From an uncultured Clostridia bacterium (GTDB taxonomy: Bacteria > Bacillota > Clostridia > TANB77 > CAG-508), in NCBI GenBank assembly GCA_934167225.1, contig CAKPLD010000030.1:1-13808 (forward strand): DNA of 13,808 nt, written 5' to 3'. Below are positions 7,495 through 13,808 of the stretch, in pieces (the stretch's first letter is position 1; each line of letters starts with the position of its first letter). Made by a program: the position numbers and the translations under genes. The notes under the pieces are model-generated. The model had not been told where the DNA came from. It did no database searches and saw only the letters and a list, made by a program, of their open reading frames with translations.

Positions 7495-8676
7495 TTATCC
7501 ATTTAAATGACTACAAATATGTTTTCTTGTCATTTCCATCAAATTAAGTTTTGTAAATCCTTCAACTTGAGTTTTTGCTCTATCTCCTTTTAGTTCTTCT
7601 TTTAAAAGGCTTTCTATTTTTTCTTTGTTTTCTTTATTTTTCATATCTATATAATCAATAATAATAATTCCACCAATGTCTCTTAATCTTAATTGTTTTG
7701 CAATTTCAATTGTTGCTTCTTTGTTTACTTTAAATATAGTTGATTCTAAGTCTTTATTTCCCGTAAATTTTCCTGTGTTTACATCAATTGCAGTTAAGGC
7801 TTCTGTTTTATCTATTGTAATAAATCCTCCACAATTAAGCCAAATTTTTCTGTTTTCCATTTTTTCTAGTTGACCTATTAAACCATATTCTTCTATTAAA
7901 TTTTGTTTGTTTTCAAATACAACCTCAATATTAGAATTTTTTACAAGTTCTTTTACTTTTTCATATTCTTCCTTACTGTTTGTTGTAATTTTATCAATTC
8001 CATTAACACTTAAATCTATAAGCATTTTTTCAACTACATTTTCGCTTTCGCAAATTAACCTTGTGTTTTCATTTTTTGAATTATATTCACTTTCTATTTT
8101 TTTCCATTTTTCTAATAAAGCATCTATATCTTTTTTTATTTCCTCTTTTGAAACTTCTTTAGCAGATGTTCTAACTATTGCTCCAAATCCTTCTGGTAAA
8201 TTTTCTTTTATGCATTTTATTAGCTCATCTTTTTTAGCTTTGTCTTCAATTTTTTGTGAAATTGTAATAAAGTCTATATTTGGCATTATAACAACAAATC
8301 TTCCTGGTAAACTGATGTGAGTTGAAACTCTTGCTCCTTTTTTATTGTCACTGTCTTTTTTTACTTGTATTAATATTTTTTGATTTGGTTTTAATACTTT
8401 TTTAATATCTATAGATGTATCTATTTTATGCTTTTTTTCATCTATTTGAGGCATAGCATCTTTTAAATGGATAAATCCTTTTTTGCCTCCTCCAAAATCT
8501 ACAAATGCTGCTTGCATTCCATTTATTATATCTCCAACACGCGCAAGATAAATATTTCCTTCTAGTCTTTTTTTTCTATCTTCTTCTGTGCTAGTATAGT
8601 ATTCTATTATTTTACCATTTTGTAATAAAATAATATTTTCTAAATCTTCTTTTTTGTTTATAATTAATTCTAACAT
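7495..8676 (-). CDS. rng: RNase E/G family ribonuclease, short form without the C-terminal zinc-link
   Basis: This is a cytoplasmic endoribonuclease of the RNase G family, acting in rRNA maturation and mRNA decay. An S1-like RNA-binding domain occupies about residues 37-120 (NIYLARVGDI, AAFVDFGGGKKGFIHL). The 5'-sensor region and the DNase I-like catalytic domain follow, with metal-binding aspartates in TAIDVNTGKFTG (D298) and GGIIIIDYIDM (D341). The protein stops at residue 393 in LMEMTRKHICSHLNG. The family normally continues beyond MTRK into a CPxC zinc-link that holds the dimer pair, which is absent here; only a lone C388 is present. No continuation is visible in other frames after the stop. 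The ATG at 8676 has AAGGAG overlapping the stop codon of pth 13 bases upstream, so the two are translationally close. Confidence 0.92.
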   Translation of the reverse strand: MLELIINKKEDLENIILLQNGKIIEYYTSTEEDRKKRLEGNIYLARVGDIINGMQAAFVDFGGGKKGFIHLKDAMPQIDEKKHKIDTSIDIKKVLKPNQKILIQVKKDSDNKKGARVSTHISLPGRFVVIMPNIDFITISQKIEDKAKKDELIKCIKENLPEGFGAIVRTSAKEVSKEEIKKDIDALLEKWKKIESEYNSKNENTRLICESENVVEKMLIDLSVNGIDKITTNSKEEYEKVKELVKNSNIEVVFENKQNLIEEYGLIGQLEKMENRKIWLNCGGFITIDKTEALTAIDVNTGKFTGNKDLESTIFKVNKEATIEIAKQLRLRDIGGIIIIDYIDMKNKENKEKIESLLKEELKGDRAKTQVEGFTKLNLMEMTRKHICSHLNG

Positions 8677-8689
8677 TGTTTTTGCTCCT

Positions 8690-9256
8690 TTAGTTTTTGC
8701 TATTTATATAATTCATTGCCCTATCTATGCCGTTTTTAAGTATTTCTTCAACAGCTTCAAGGCCAATATTAATTCCTTTAAGTAATATTTCGTAATTTTC
8801 ATCCGAAACTTTTCCTATAACATAATTTATTAAATCTGATTTTATTAATGGTTTTCCTGTGCCAATTCTTACATGTGGAAACTCCGTTGTTTTTAAATTT
8901 TCCACAACAGATTTCATTCCATTATGACTGCCAGCTCCCCCTTTTTTTCTTAGCTTTACTACTCCTGGCTCTATGTCTATATCGTCATAAATTATTATAA
9001 CATTTTTAGGCTCTATTTTATAATAATTTACAAACTGTATTATAGCTTCTCCACTTAAATTCATATATGTTTGTGGTTTGCAAAGTATTACTTTTTCATT
9101 TTCTATTATTCCTGTGCCATATAATGAATTAAAACCTTTTTTTTCTACTTTTATGTTATATTTAGTTGCTATTTTATTTATAACATCAAATCCCATGTTA
9201 TGCCTAGTTTTGCTATATTCTGGTTCTGGATTTCCTAATCCTACTATTAAATACAT
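8690..9256 (-). CDS. pth: Peptidyl-tRNA hydrolase
   Basis: Pth cleaves peptidyl-tRNA released from stalled ribosomes and recycles tRNA; it is essential in most bacteria. The 188-residue length is normal. All active-site positions known from the E. coli enzyme are found with a constant small offset: N9 in LIVGLGNP, catalytic H19 in KTRHNMGFD, N66 in PQTYMNLSGE, D91 in IIYDDIDIEPG and N112 in GGAGSHNGMKS. FPHVRIGTGKP (126-136) is also typical. The ATG at 9256 follows AAAGGAAG. It starts 19 bases after the flippase gene and ends 13 before rng, so the three are almost certainly cotranscribed. Confidence 0.97.
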   Translation of the reverse strand: MYLIVGLGNPEPEYSKTRHNMGFDVINKIATKYNIKVEKKGFNSLYGTGIIENEKVILCKPQTYMNLSGEAIIQFVNYYKIEPKNVIIIYDDIDIEPGVVKLRKKGGAGSHNGMKSVVENLKTTEFPHVRIGTGKPLIKSDLINYVIGKVSDENYEILLKGINIGLEAVEEILKNGIDRAMNYINSKN

Positions 9257-9275
9257 TTTGTAAACTTCCTTTCTT

Positions 9276-10727
9276 TTAACTTCTTACTAATTTTGATAAT
9301 ACTCTTTCTCTTATTTTACTTATAAGCATATATATAAATTTGTCTTTGAAATAAATTAGTATTCCAAAATATATAACTATTCCAACTATTATTTGAATTA
9401 CCATACAAATAAATCCTGTAAATACTAATCTTACTAACATGCATCCTGCAAACATGATTAAGCCTGCAAATATATATCTATAACTTAGTTTTAACATATA
9501 TTTTAGGTTTATTTCTTTTTTTACATAATGTAGTTGCATTAAGTCAACAACTAGTTGTGATAGAACTGTTGCAATACATGCTCCTATAGATTTCCATAAG
9601 TTTATCATTATAAAATTTAATATAAAGTTAACAATTACCCCTGCAAGTACCGAAATTGTAAATTCTTTTTGCCTTTTTGTTGGAAGTAAATATTGTGTTC
9701 CTATTATGTTTGCAATTCCCATTAGTAAAATGATTGGTGTTATTATATTCATTAATATAACCACTTTTTCATAACCTGGTCCAAAAAACCATGGTACAAA
9801 ATCTCTTGATATTGCAATTAGTCCAAACATTATTGGAAAGCTTAATAGGTAGGTAAAATTAAATGATTTTTTCATACAATCGTTTATTTGTTTTTTTTCA
9901 CCATTTGCAAACATATTTGCCATTCTCGGTACCATTACTGTTCCAAGTGATGTAACTAGCGTTAGTAGTACCCTTATTATTTTTTGACTTTGCTCGTAAT
10001 AACCTGTTTCTGCTTTGTCTGCAATTATTTTTCCTAGCATTGTTGTATCTAACATATTGTATATTTTATTTGATACTTGCGGAATAAATAATAATACTAT
10101 TGCAGGTATTTGCCTTTTTATGTTTATATTTTTTACTTTTACACCTTTAAAGTATTTTGGTAAATAAAACCATAATGATATATTTCCTATTAAATCTGCT
10201 AATGCATATATTGCTAAGTATTTATTTAAATCTGTTTCTTGTTTTACTATTAAAAATATTAGCACTACACTTGTAAGCCTTACTGCTATATTTCTTATTA
10301 CTGTTTTTTTAAAATCTTCCATTCCTTGGAAAAACCAACTTATATCAAATGCTGATGCTATTAATTCGAAAAATAGTATTTTGTAATACTGACTATATTC
10401 CCCTTGCCTCATAAATGATAAATAATACACAATTGATGCTATTCCTATTGTTATAAATCTAAACAGGACTAGCTCTATAAATATTTTTTTCTTTTTTGTT
10501 TTATTGTCTTGTACATATGCTATTTCTCTTTGACCATACATTGATATTCCAAGTGAGCCAAATAGTACAAAGTAGTTTACTATTGTGTATGTATATATAT
10601 ATATCCCATTTCCTCTTGCTCCTAATACTCTTGCTAGGTAAGATGCTGTAATTAGGGGTAATATTAGTGTTAGTATTTGATATGTTAAGTTATATAAATA
10701 ATTTTTCATTATACTTTTTTTTGCCAT
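9276..10727 (-). CDS. Wzx-like polysaccharide/oligosaccharide flippase (MOP superfamily)
   Basis: This is a polytopic membrane protein of the MOP exporter superfamily, polysaccharide-transporter branch. Family members flip undecaprenyl-linked sugar units across the membrane for surface polysaccharide assembly. The 483 residues are mostly hydrophobic, with roughly 12-14 membrane segments. The N-terminal helix LYNLTYQILTLILPLITASY, the following LARVLGARGNGIY and the GISMYGQREIA segment are characteristic. A central DTTMLGKI segment and a late TQYLLPTKRQKEF segment also fit the family. No glycosyltransferases or other cell-surface sugar genes lie nearby; it leads an operon with pth and rng, so its substrate cannot be inferred. 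The ATG at 10727 follows AAAGGAAA. A role in lipid II or teichoic-acid-type precursor export is possible but unsupported. Confidence 0.88.
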   Translation of the reverse strand: MAKKSIMKNYLYNLTYQILTLILPLITASYLARVLGARGNGIYIYTYTIVNYFVLFGSLGISMYGQREIAYVQDNKTKKKKIFIELVLFRFITIGIASIVYYLSFMRQGEYSQYYKILFFELIASAFDISWFFQGMEDFKKTVIRNIAVRLTSVVLIFLIVKQETDLNKYLAIYALADLIGNISLWFYLPKYFKGVKVKNINIKRQIPAIVLLFIPQVSNKIYNMLDTTMLGKIIADKAETGYYEQSQKIIRVLLTLVTSLGTVMVPRMANMFANGEKKQINDCMKKSFNFTYLLSFPIMFGLIAISRDFVPWFFGPGYEKVVILMNIITPIILLMGIANIIGTQYLLPTKRQKEFTISVLAGVIVNFILNFIMINLWKSIGACIATVLSQLVVDLMQLHYVKKEINLKYMLKLSYRYIFAGLIMFAGCMLVRLVFTGFICMVIQIIVGIVIYFGILIYFKDKFIYMLISKIRERVLSKLVRS

Positions 10728-10759
10728 TTTTTATTTTCCTTTTGTTTTTAGTTTTTTAA

Positions 10760-10788
10760 AGTATATCAAATTTGATTCCTTTTATCAA
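10760..10788 (-). promoter_or_regulatory. Promoter of the flippase-pth-rng operon
   Basis: On the minus strand a -35 TTGATA (10783-10788), exactly 17 bp, and a -10 TATACT (10760-10765) match the sigma-70-type consensus well. Transcription should start near 10753. The spacer contains a perfect 12-bp palindrome, ATCAAATTTGAT (10765-10776), touching the -10 and suited to hold a repressor. Confidence 0.75.
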
Positions 10789-10798
10789 TACATTTGAC

Positions 10799-10832
10799 AA
10801 AAAAATAAAGCAGCTTTTGTCCCAGCTACTTT
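10799..10832 (-). terminator. Intrinsic terminator of rpmE
   Basis: On the minus strand AAAGTAGCT and AGCTGCTTT form a 9-bp stem with one G-U pair and an eight-base loop, followed by ATTTTTTTG. It begins 14 bases after the rpmE stop. Confidence 0.9.
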
Positions 10833-10845
10833 CATTTTTCCGCTC

Positions 10846-11049
10846 TTATGCAAGACCGTATTTTTTCTTGAATCTGTCTGCTCTACTTCCAGCTGTATCA
10901 CGTCTTACTAAGTTTCCTGTCCAGAATGGATGACATTTTGAGCATATATCAACTTTCATGTCTTTTTTTGTTGAACCTACTGTCATTACGTTTCCGCATG
11001 CACATGTTATTGTTGTTTCTTCATAATTTGGTTGAATGTTTTTATTCAT
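10846..11049 (-). CDS. rpmE: 50S ribosomal protein L31, zinc-binding type
   Basis: L31 is a small protein of the large ribosomal subunit that helps bridge the subunits; the zinc-binding form can also serve as a zinc store. I start it at the ATG at 11049 (67 residues), six bases after AAGAGGTG. The zinc cysteines then fall at C16, C18, C36 and C39 (TCACGN and ICSKCHPF), the numbering known for the B. subtilis zinc-type protein. An in-frame GTG at 11058 would add three residues but lies within the ribosome binding site. The C-terminal part HPFWTGNLVRRDTAGSRADRFKKKYG is typical. It has its own promoter and terminator. The rho gene that often precedes rpmE in Firmicutes is not here; a 58-codon membrane protein gene takes that place. 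Confidence 0.97.
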   Translation of the reverse strand: MNKNIQPNYEETTITCACGNVMTVGSTKKDMKVDICSKCHPFWTGNLVRRDTAGSRADRFKKKYGLA

Positions 11050-11077
11050 TTTTTTCACCTCTTCTTCCTTCCGTTTT

Positions 11078-11095
11078 GTATGTTCTTTGACATAC
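11078..11095 (-). promoter_or_regulatory. Hairpin in the rpmE leader
   Basis: GTATGT and ACATAC form a 6-bp stem with a six-base loop in the predicted 58-base 5' leader of rpmE, some 15 bases before the ribosome binding site. Autoregulatory L31 leader RNAs have been proposed in several bacterial groups. Whether this simple hairpin belongs to one of them cannot be told by eye. Confidence 0.35.
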
Positions 11096-11114
11096 TCTTT
11101 AGATGTTATTGTTT

Positions 11115-11143
11115 ATGTTATCATATTTTTTTGTTTTTTTCAA
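11115..11143 (-). promoter_or_regulatory. Promoter of rpmE
   Basis: On the minus strand a -35 TTGAAA (11138-11143), a 17-bp A-rich spacer and a -10 TAACAT (11115-11120) start right after the stop codon of the small membrane protein gene. Transcription would start near 11108. L31 could also be reached by read-through from the stronger promoter at 11378-11406. Confidence 0.65.
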
Positions 11144-11146
11144 GTA

Positions 11147-11323
11147 TTATTTTATAACATTTTCTTTGTCTTTTTCATATTCGTATTGTTTAACCATGTA
11201 TTCAGCTGATGATAATGCTTCTTTATTAAATGATATTCTGTTTACAAGTTTTAGTACGATGTTGAATAGACATGCTACTATTAATATTAAAATACATACT
11301 TTTTTCCATATTTTAGATAACAT
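11147..11323 (-). CDS. Small membrane protein or lipoprotein, 58 residues, unknown function
   Basis: I do not recognise this protein. The reading frame runs from the ATG at 11323 to a TAA at 11147-11149, with AAAAGGAG (11331-11338) seven bases before the start. The N-terminus is basic (K4, K7, K8) and is followed by a hydrophobic helix at about 9-24 (VCILILIVACLFNIVL). The C-terminal 30 residues are charged and helical, rich in Lys, Glu and Tyr. Within the helix IVAC (15-18) fits a lipobox, so it could be a lipoprotein with a 41-residue mature chain. Hydrophobicity continues past C18, so a single-pass anchor with the tail outside or inside is equally likely. A perfect-consensus promoter and a leader hairpin precede it. 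It lies 97 bases before rpmE. The good start signals and codon-clean frame argue that it is real, though it is shorter than the usual annotation cutoff. Confidence 0.75.
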   Translation of the reverse strand: MLSKIWKKVCILILIVACLFNIVLKLVNRISFNKEALSSAEYMVKQYEYEKDKENVIK

Positions 11324-11346
11324 ATTTTTTCTCCTTTTGGTATTTT

Positions 11347-11363
11347 AGCGAATTTGTTTCGCT
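11347..11363 (-). promoter_or_regulatory. Hairpin in the leader of the small membrane protein gene
   Basis: AGCGAA and TTCGCT form a perfect 6-bp stem with a five-base loop, about eight bases upstream of AAAAGGAG and a few bases from the predicted transcript 5' end. Such 5' hairpins commonly stabilise an mRNA; a regulatory role is possible. Confidence 0.45.
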
Positions 11364-11377
11364 CTTTTACATTGTCT

Positions 11378-11406
11378 ATTATACAGGTTTCTTTTGGGGT
11401 TGTCAA
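11378..11406 (-). promoter_or_regulatory. Perfect-consensus promoter of the small membrane protein gene
   Basis: On the minus strand TTGACA (11401-11406), exactly 17 bp, and TATAAT (11378-11383) match the sigma-70/sigma-A consensus at all twelve positions. Transcription would start near 11371, leaving a leader of about 48 bases. It is the best promoter in the window. Confidence 0.92.
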
Positions 11407-11453
11407 GTAGTTTTAAAAGTTCTTTTTTCCCCTTCTTTTTTAATTTTATTCAA

Positions 11454-11471
11454 CTAAAAAAATGTTTTTAG
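11454..11471 (-). terminator. Weak AT-only hairpin after the three-gene unknown cluster
   Basis: CTAAAAA and TTTTTAG form a 7-bp stem with a four-base loop, 20 bases after the stop of the 107-residue protein gene. It is the only terminator-like structure before the strong promoter at 11378-11406, but a stem with one G-C pair would be inefficient. Confidence 0.3.
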
Positions 11472-11490
11472 AATAATTAATTCATTTTTT

Positions 11491-11814
11491 CTAATAATCT
11501 TCTATAAAATAATACATATTACTCATTTTATTATAAATACTTTTTATCCCATTTTCTCCAGTATCTAACTCAAGTAGTTTTTCTTTATATTTTTGCAATT
11601 CTTCTATTTCATCTTTATATAGGTTTCCATATTTTTTTTCAAAATCCTTTAGTTTTTGAATTAATTCTTTTATATGGTCAAAATCTAAATTATATTGTTC
11701 TAGTTCCTTATCAAATAGTGAAACTGTGTAAATACCATCATCAGCATAGAAGAAATTATCATATTCCTCCATTAGATTTTGCCATTCTTTTAATCTCATA
11801 TTTTCATCACTCAT
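11491..11814 (-). CDS. Hypothetical acidic helical protein, 107 residues
   Basis: I do not recognise this protein. It is soluble, strongly acidic and lacks a signal peptide or membrane segment. The N-terminal part contains an aromatic stretch (EEYDNFFYADDGIYTVSLFD, about 16-35). A long Lys/Glu/Leu-rich helical region (about 47-85) has heptad-like spacing that could form a coiled coil. The C-terminus is rich in Tyr and Met and ends in IEDY. The ATG at 11814 follows AGAGGTAG. It begins 11 bases after the stop of the 149-residue gene and looks translationally coupled to it. Small acidic partners of larger proteins are often adaptors, chaperones or inhibitors, but nothing here shows which. Confidence 0.8.
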   Translation of the reverse strand: MSDENMRLKEWQNLMEEYDNFFYADDGIYTVSLFDKELEQYNLDFDHIKELIQKLKDFEKKYGNLYKDEIEELQKYKEKLLELDTGENGIKSIYNKMSNMYYFIEDY

Positions 11815-11825
11815 TAAATCTACCT

Positions 11826-12275
11826 CTAAATTTTAAAAATTCTTTTTAATCCATTAATAATTTTTTGAAAGATTGATTGTTTCTTTATTTCTACAGGTAA
11901 TACAGTATTTGATTCTTCATTATCTATCTTTTCATCTCTAGTTTTATTTTTAAAGACATTACTATTATATTTTTCTTGTTTTTGCCTTTCAATATATGAT
12001 CTATCAGCTTGTAGCCATTGTTTTATTTTTTGTTTTTGTTCTGGTGTAGCAAGGTAATCTCTAAATATGTTAAGTAAAATTGCTTTGGTTTCTTTTAGCA
12101 TTGGCTGTTTTAATAAATCTTGTTCCTCATTAACTTCATATTCATAATCTAAATTTCTATTTTCTTCAAATACTTCTAGTAATTCTTCTGGAATTTTTGA
12201 ATATTCTTCTTCATCTAAACAGTTTAATATTTCATATACTTCTGTATATGCATTTGCATATTTAGTTTTACTCAC
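11826..12275 (-). CDS. Hypothetical protein, 149 residues, with basic amphipathic C-terminus
   Basis: I cannot assign a function. The N-terminal region (about 5-40) reads YANAYTEVYEILNCLDEEEY then SKIPEELLEVFEENRN. It is followed by a helical segment, LKETKAILLNIFRDYLATPEQ (about 60-80). From memory, unverified, short uncharacterised proteins with this YTEVYEIL pattern occur in gut Clostridia. A charged, low-complexity linker (about 90-130) leads to a basic amphipathic tail, SIFQKIINGLKRIFKI, that could bind a membrane surface or a partner. I start it at a GTG at 12275, which overlaps the last eight bases of the upstream gene. A second in-frame GTG at 12284 is possible; AAGGAAGG lies upstream of both. 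The overlap implies translational coupling with the triple-repeat protein. Confidence 0.75.
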   Translation of the reverse strand: MSKTKYANAYTEVYEILNCLDEEEYSKIPEELLEVFEENRNLDYEYEVNEEQDLLKQPMLKETKAILLNIFRDYLATPEQKQKIKQWLQADRSYIERQKQEKYNSNVFKNKTRDEKIDNEESNTVLPVEIKKQSIFQKIINGLKRIFKI

Positions 12276-13797
12276 CTTGCTCACTTCCTTCCTTTTGATT
12301 GTTATTTGTTTTCTCATCTAATAATCGCATATAATCAGCTTTAACATCATCACAAATTTGACTTCCTCCAGCAAGCAATCCAATAGAAACTTTCATTATT
12401 TCAATACCACTAAATATGTGTTCCTTTCCTTTTATTGATTCTGATATTTTATATGGAGTTGCCAATAAGCGAGAATATGTAAATTTATTTCCATTAATAA
12501 TGATTTTACCAGTTTTAGCGCATTCAACAAACATTTCTATAATTTCATCTTGATTCCATCCGATTTTTTCAAAGTTTTGCAGAATTGTTGATAAAGTCGG
12601 AATGCGACCTTTATTTAATAATTTATTTTTTAATATTTTTGTTAATATCAGATTTTTAGTCTTATTATCACTTATATTATGATTTAAACAATATTTTTCC
12701 AAAATCCACAAACCTATATATAAATTATTATTACTTTTTTCTTCTTGAATCTCTTTTGATATTTCTAATTCATCTAATTTTTTATACATTTCTATTGTTT
12801 CTTCATCGTCTAACGATTCAGACAAAAAAGTGAACATATTTATTTCTGATATTTCTGATGGTATATTATTGTTCTTTAATACATTTGACACCGAATTCGG
12901 TTTTAGTAATAATGTTGTATAGCTTATTCCTGTAATTTTTCTTGCCATACAATTTCCCGCAATATTCAATAACATCCCACAAATATCGTCTTCTTTTATT
13001 CCCTCTAACTTCATTTTTTCCAACAAACTTGAAATATAATGTGTTGATTTATTTATTGCCTTAACATCAAGTACTGCTAATGTTAACATTTTTTTAATCT
13101 TAACATCATCTATTTCATGTTTATTGCAATATTGTTGAACTATCCAATTAGAAATATATATATTTCTACTACTCTTGCCTCCCATTACTTCATCGCTTAT
13201 TCCTATTTGTGATAAGTGATCTTTTAATGCTTCTACTTCAGTTTCATCTAAATTTTTACTTTTTTCTATTACTTCTTTTAAATTACTTCCTTTAAATCTA
13301 AATCTTTCTAATGCCATAGTAATAGTTTTATCTTCCACGTCAAGTCTTAAATTTCCAAAGAAATCTCCTAAACTTTCAACACAATTATTACTATTTAATA
13401 ACAATGAATAAAAACCATATCCACTAACATCAGTAATCATAAAAGTATTAGTTACACATAAATTTATTATCAATGCACATAGTTCTTCTTCATCTAATTG
13501 CATATTACTAAGCTTATTTATTAATGTATGTAAGTATTGAGTATGATCTTTATTAAATACTTTTCTATATAATATAGAATAAATCAAAGATCCAATTACA
13601 TCTTTATCAGTTATATTATTTTTATTACAATATGTTTTAACTGCCCATCTAGCGCAATACACATTTCGAATTTCCTTCTCTTCAATAAACTTTCTATCTA
13701 ATCCCAAATTTTCTAATTCTGTATATATATCTTCTTGTTCTTCTTGTGATATGAATATAGTTTCCATTTGATTAGTTTTATATGAAAATAAAGACAT
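12268..13797 (-). CDS. Uncharacterised protein with three tandem repeats (5' end may lie outside the window)
   Basis: I do not recognise this 509-residue soluble protein. It consists of three diverged copies of a helical unit of about 110-125 residues. Copy 1 starts near 24, copy 2 near 190 and copy 3 near 336. Each contains LY or VY, then W four residues on, then a YC pair, at Y47/W51/C57, Y214/W218/C224 and Y360/W364/C370. The pattern N-I-x-D follows. Each copy ends in a Gly-containing segment and a Tyr-x-x-LL motif (GYGFYSLLL 126-134, GISYTTLLL 290-298, NKFTYSRLL 437-445). The tail after 480 is charged. No signal peptide, membrane segment or known catalytic motif is seen. The ATG at 13797 has no visible ribosome binding site and the frame stays open to the window edge, so the true start may be upstream or at M11. 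The next gene overlaps its stop. Confidence 0.8.
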   Translation of the reverse strand: MSLFSYKTNQMETIFISQEEQEDIYTELENLGLDRKFIEEKEIRNVYCARWAVKTYCNKNNITDKDVIGSLIYSILYRKVFNKDHTQYLHTLINKLSNMQLDEEELCALIINLCVTNTFMITDVSGYGFYSLLLNSNNCVESLGDFFGNLRLDVEDKTITMALERFRFKGSNLKEVIEKSKNLDETEVEALKDHLSQIGISDEVMGGKSSRNIYISNWIVQQYCNKHEIDDVKIKKMLTLAVLDVKAINKSTHYISSLLEKMKLEGIKEDDICGMLLNIAGNCMARKITGISYTTLLLKPNSVSNVLKNNNIPSEISEINMFTFLSESLDDEETIEMYKKLDELEISKEIQEEKSNNNLYIGLWILEKYCLNHNISDNKTKNLILTKILKNKLLNKGRIPTLSTILQNFEKIGWNQDEIIEMFVECAKTGKIIINGNKFTYSRLLATPYKISESIKGKEHIFSGIEIMKVSIGLLAGGSQICDDVKADYMRLLDEKTNNNQKEGSEQGE

Positions 13798-13808
13798 TTG
13801 TGAATATT

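Noticed and set aside
7430..7500. A possible frameshift that removed the zinc-link of RNase G
   Set aside because: No reading frame after the stop encodes a CPxC-like motif, so truncation by a recent frameshift is not supported.
7907..8320. A 137-codon open frame on the plus strand
   Set aside because: It is the Ser/Phe-rich antisense shadow of the rng coding sequence.
1..13808. Mobile elements, CRISPR arrays, tRNA or rRNA genes
   Set aside because: I saw no transposase, integrase, terminal inverted repeats, regularly spaced long repeats or tRNA-like cloverleaf in any intergenic region.

Overview
The window is very AT-rich and every gene I can support lies on the minus strand, so the genes read from high to low coordinates. 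Protein content points to an anaerobic, Gram-positive, low-GC Firmicute, most likely a gut-type Clostridia lineage. It has a class III oxygen-sensitive ribonucleotide reductase, an HPr with both His15 and Ser46, a zinc-type ribosomal protein L31, RNase G, and strong AGGAGG-type ribosome binding sites. The lineage assignment is inference.

In transcription order, 13797-11491 holds three consecutive uncharacterised genes. The first encodes a protein built of three diverged tandem repeats, the second overlaps its end, and the third follows 11 bases later. Next is a short gene (11147-11323) for a 58-residue single-pass membrane protein or lipoprotein, driven by a perfect-consensus sigma-70-type promoter. 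It is followed by rpmE (L31) with its own promoter, a leader hairpin and a clear terminator.

From 10788 to 6489 lies a probable operon with a good promoter and terminator: a Wzx-like flippase, pth (peptidyl-tRNA hydrolase), an RNase G lacking the usual C-terminal zinc-link, and a YihY/BrkB-family membrane protein. The last gene is separated by a 91-base gap carrying two hairpins.

From 6425 to 1269 lies a fructose PTS operon: fruK, fruA (EIIABC), ptsH (HPr, TTG start) and ptsI (Enzyme I). This set encodes the whole route from PEP and external fructose to fructose-1,6-bisphosphate, with the general PTS proteins inside the sugar operon and no local regulator gene.

The window ends in the N-terminal 405 codons of nrdD. 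Its upstream region has an extended -10 promoter, a 28-bp perfect palindrome and a run of 11-bp-spaced direct repeats.

I found no tRNA, rRNA, CRISPR array, insertion sequence or phage gene. The most interesting items are the triple-repeat protein with its two partners, the strongly promoted micro-membrane protein next to rpmE, and the architecture upstream of nrdD.
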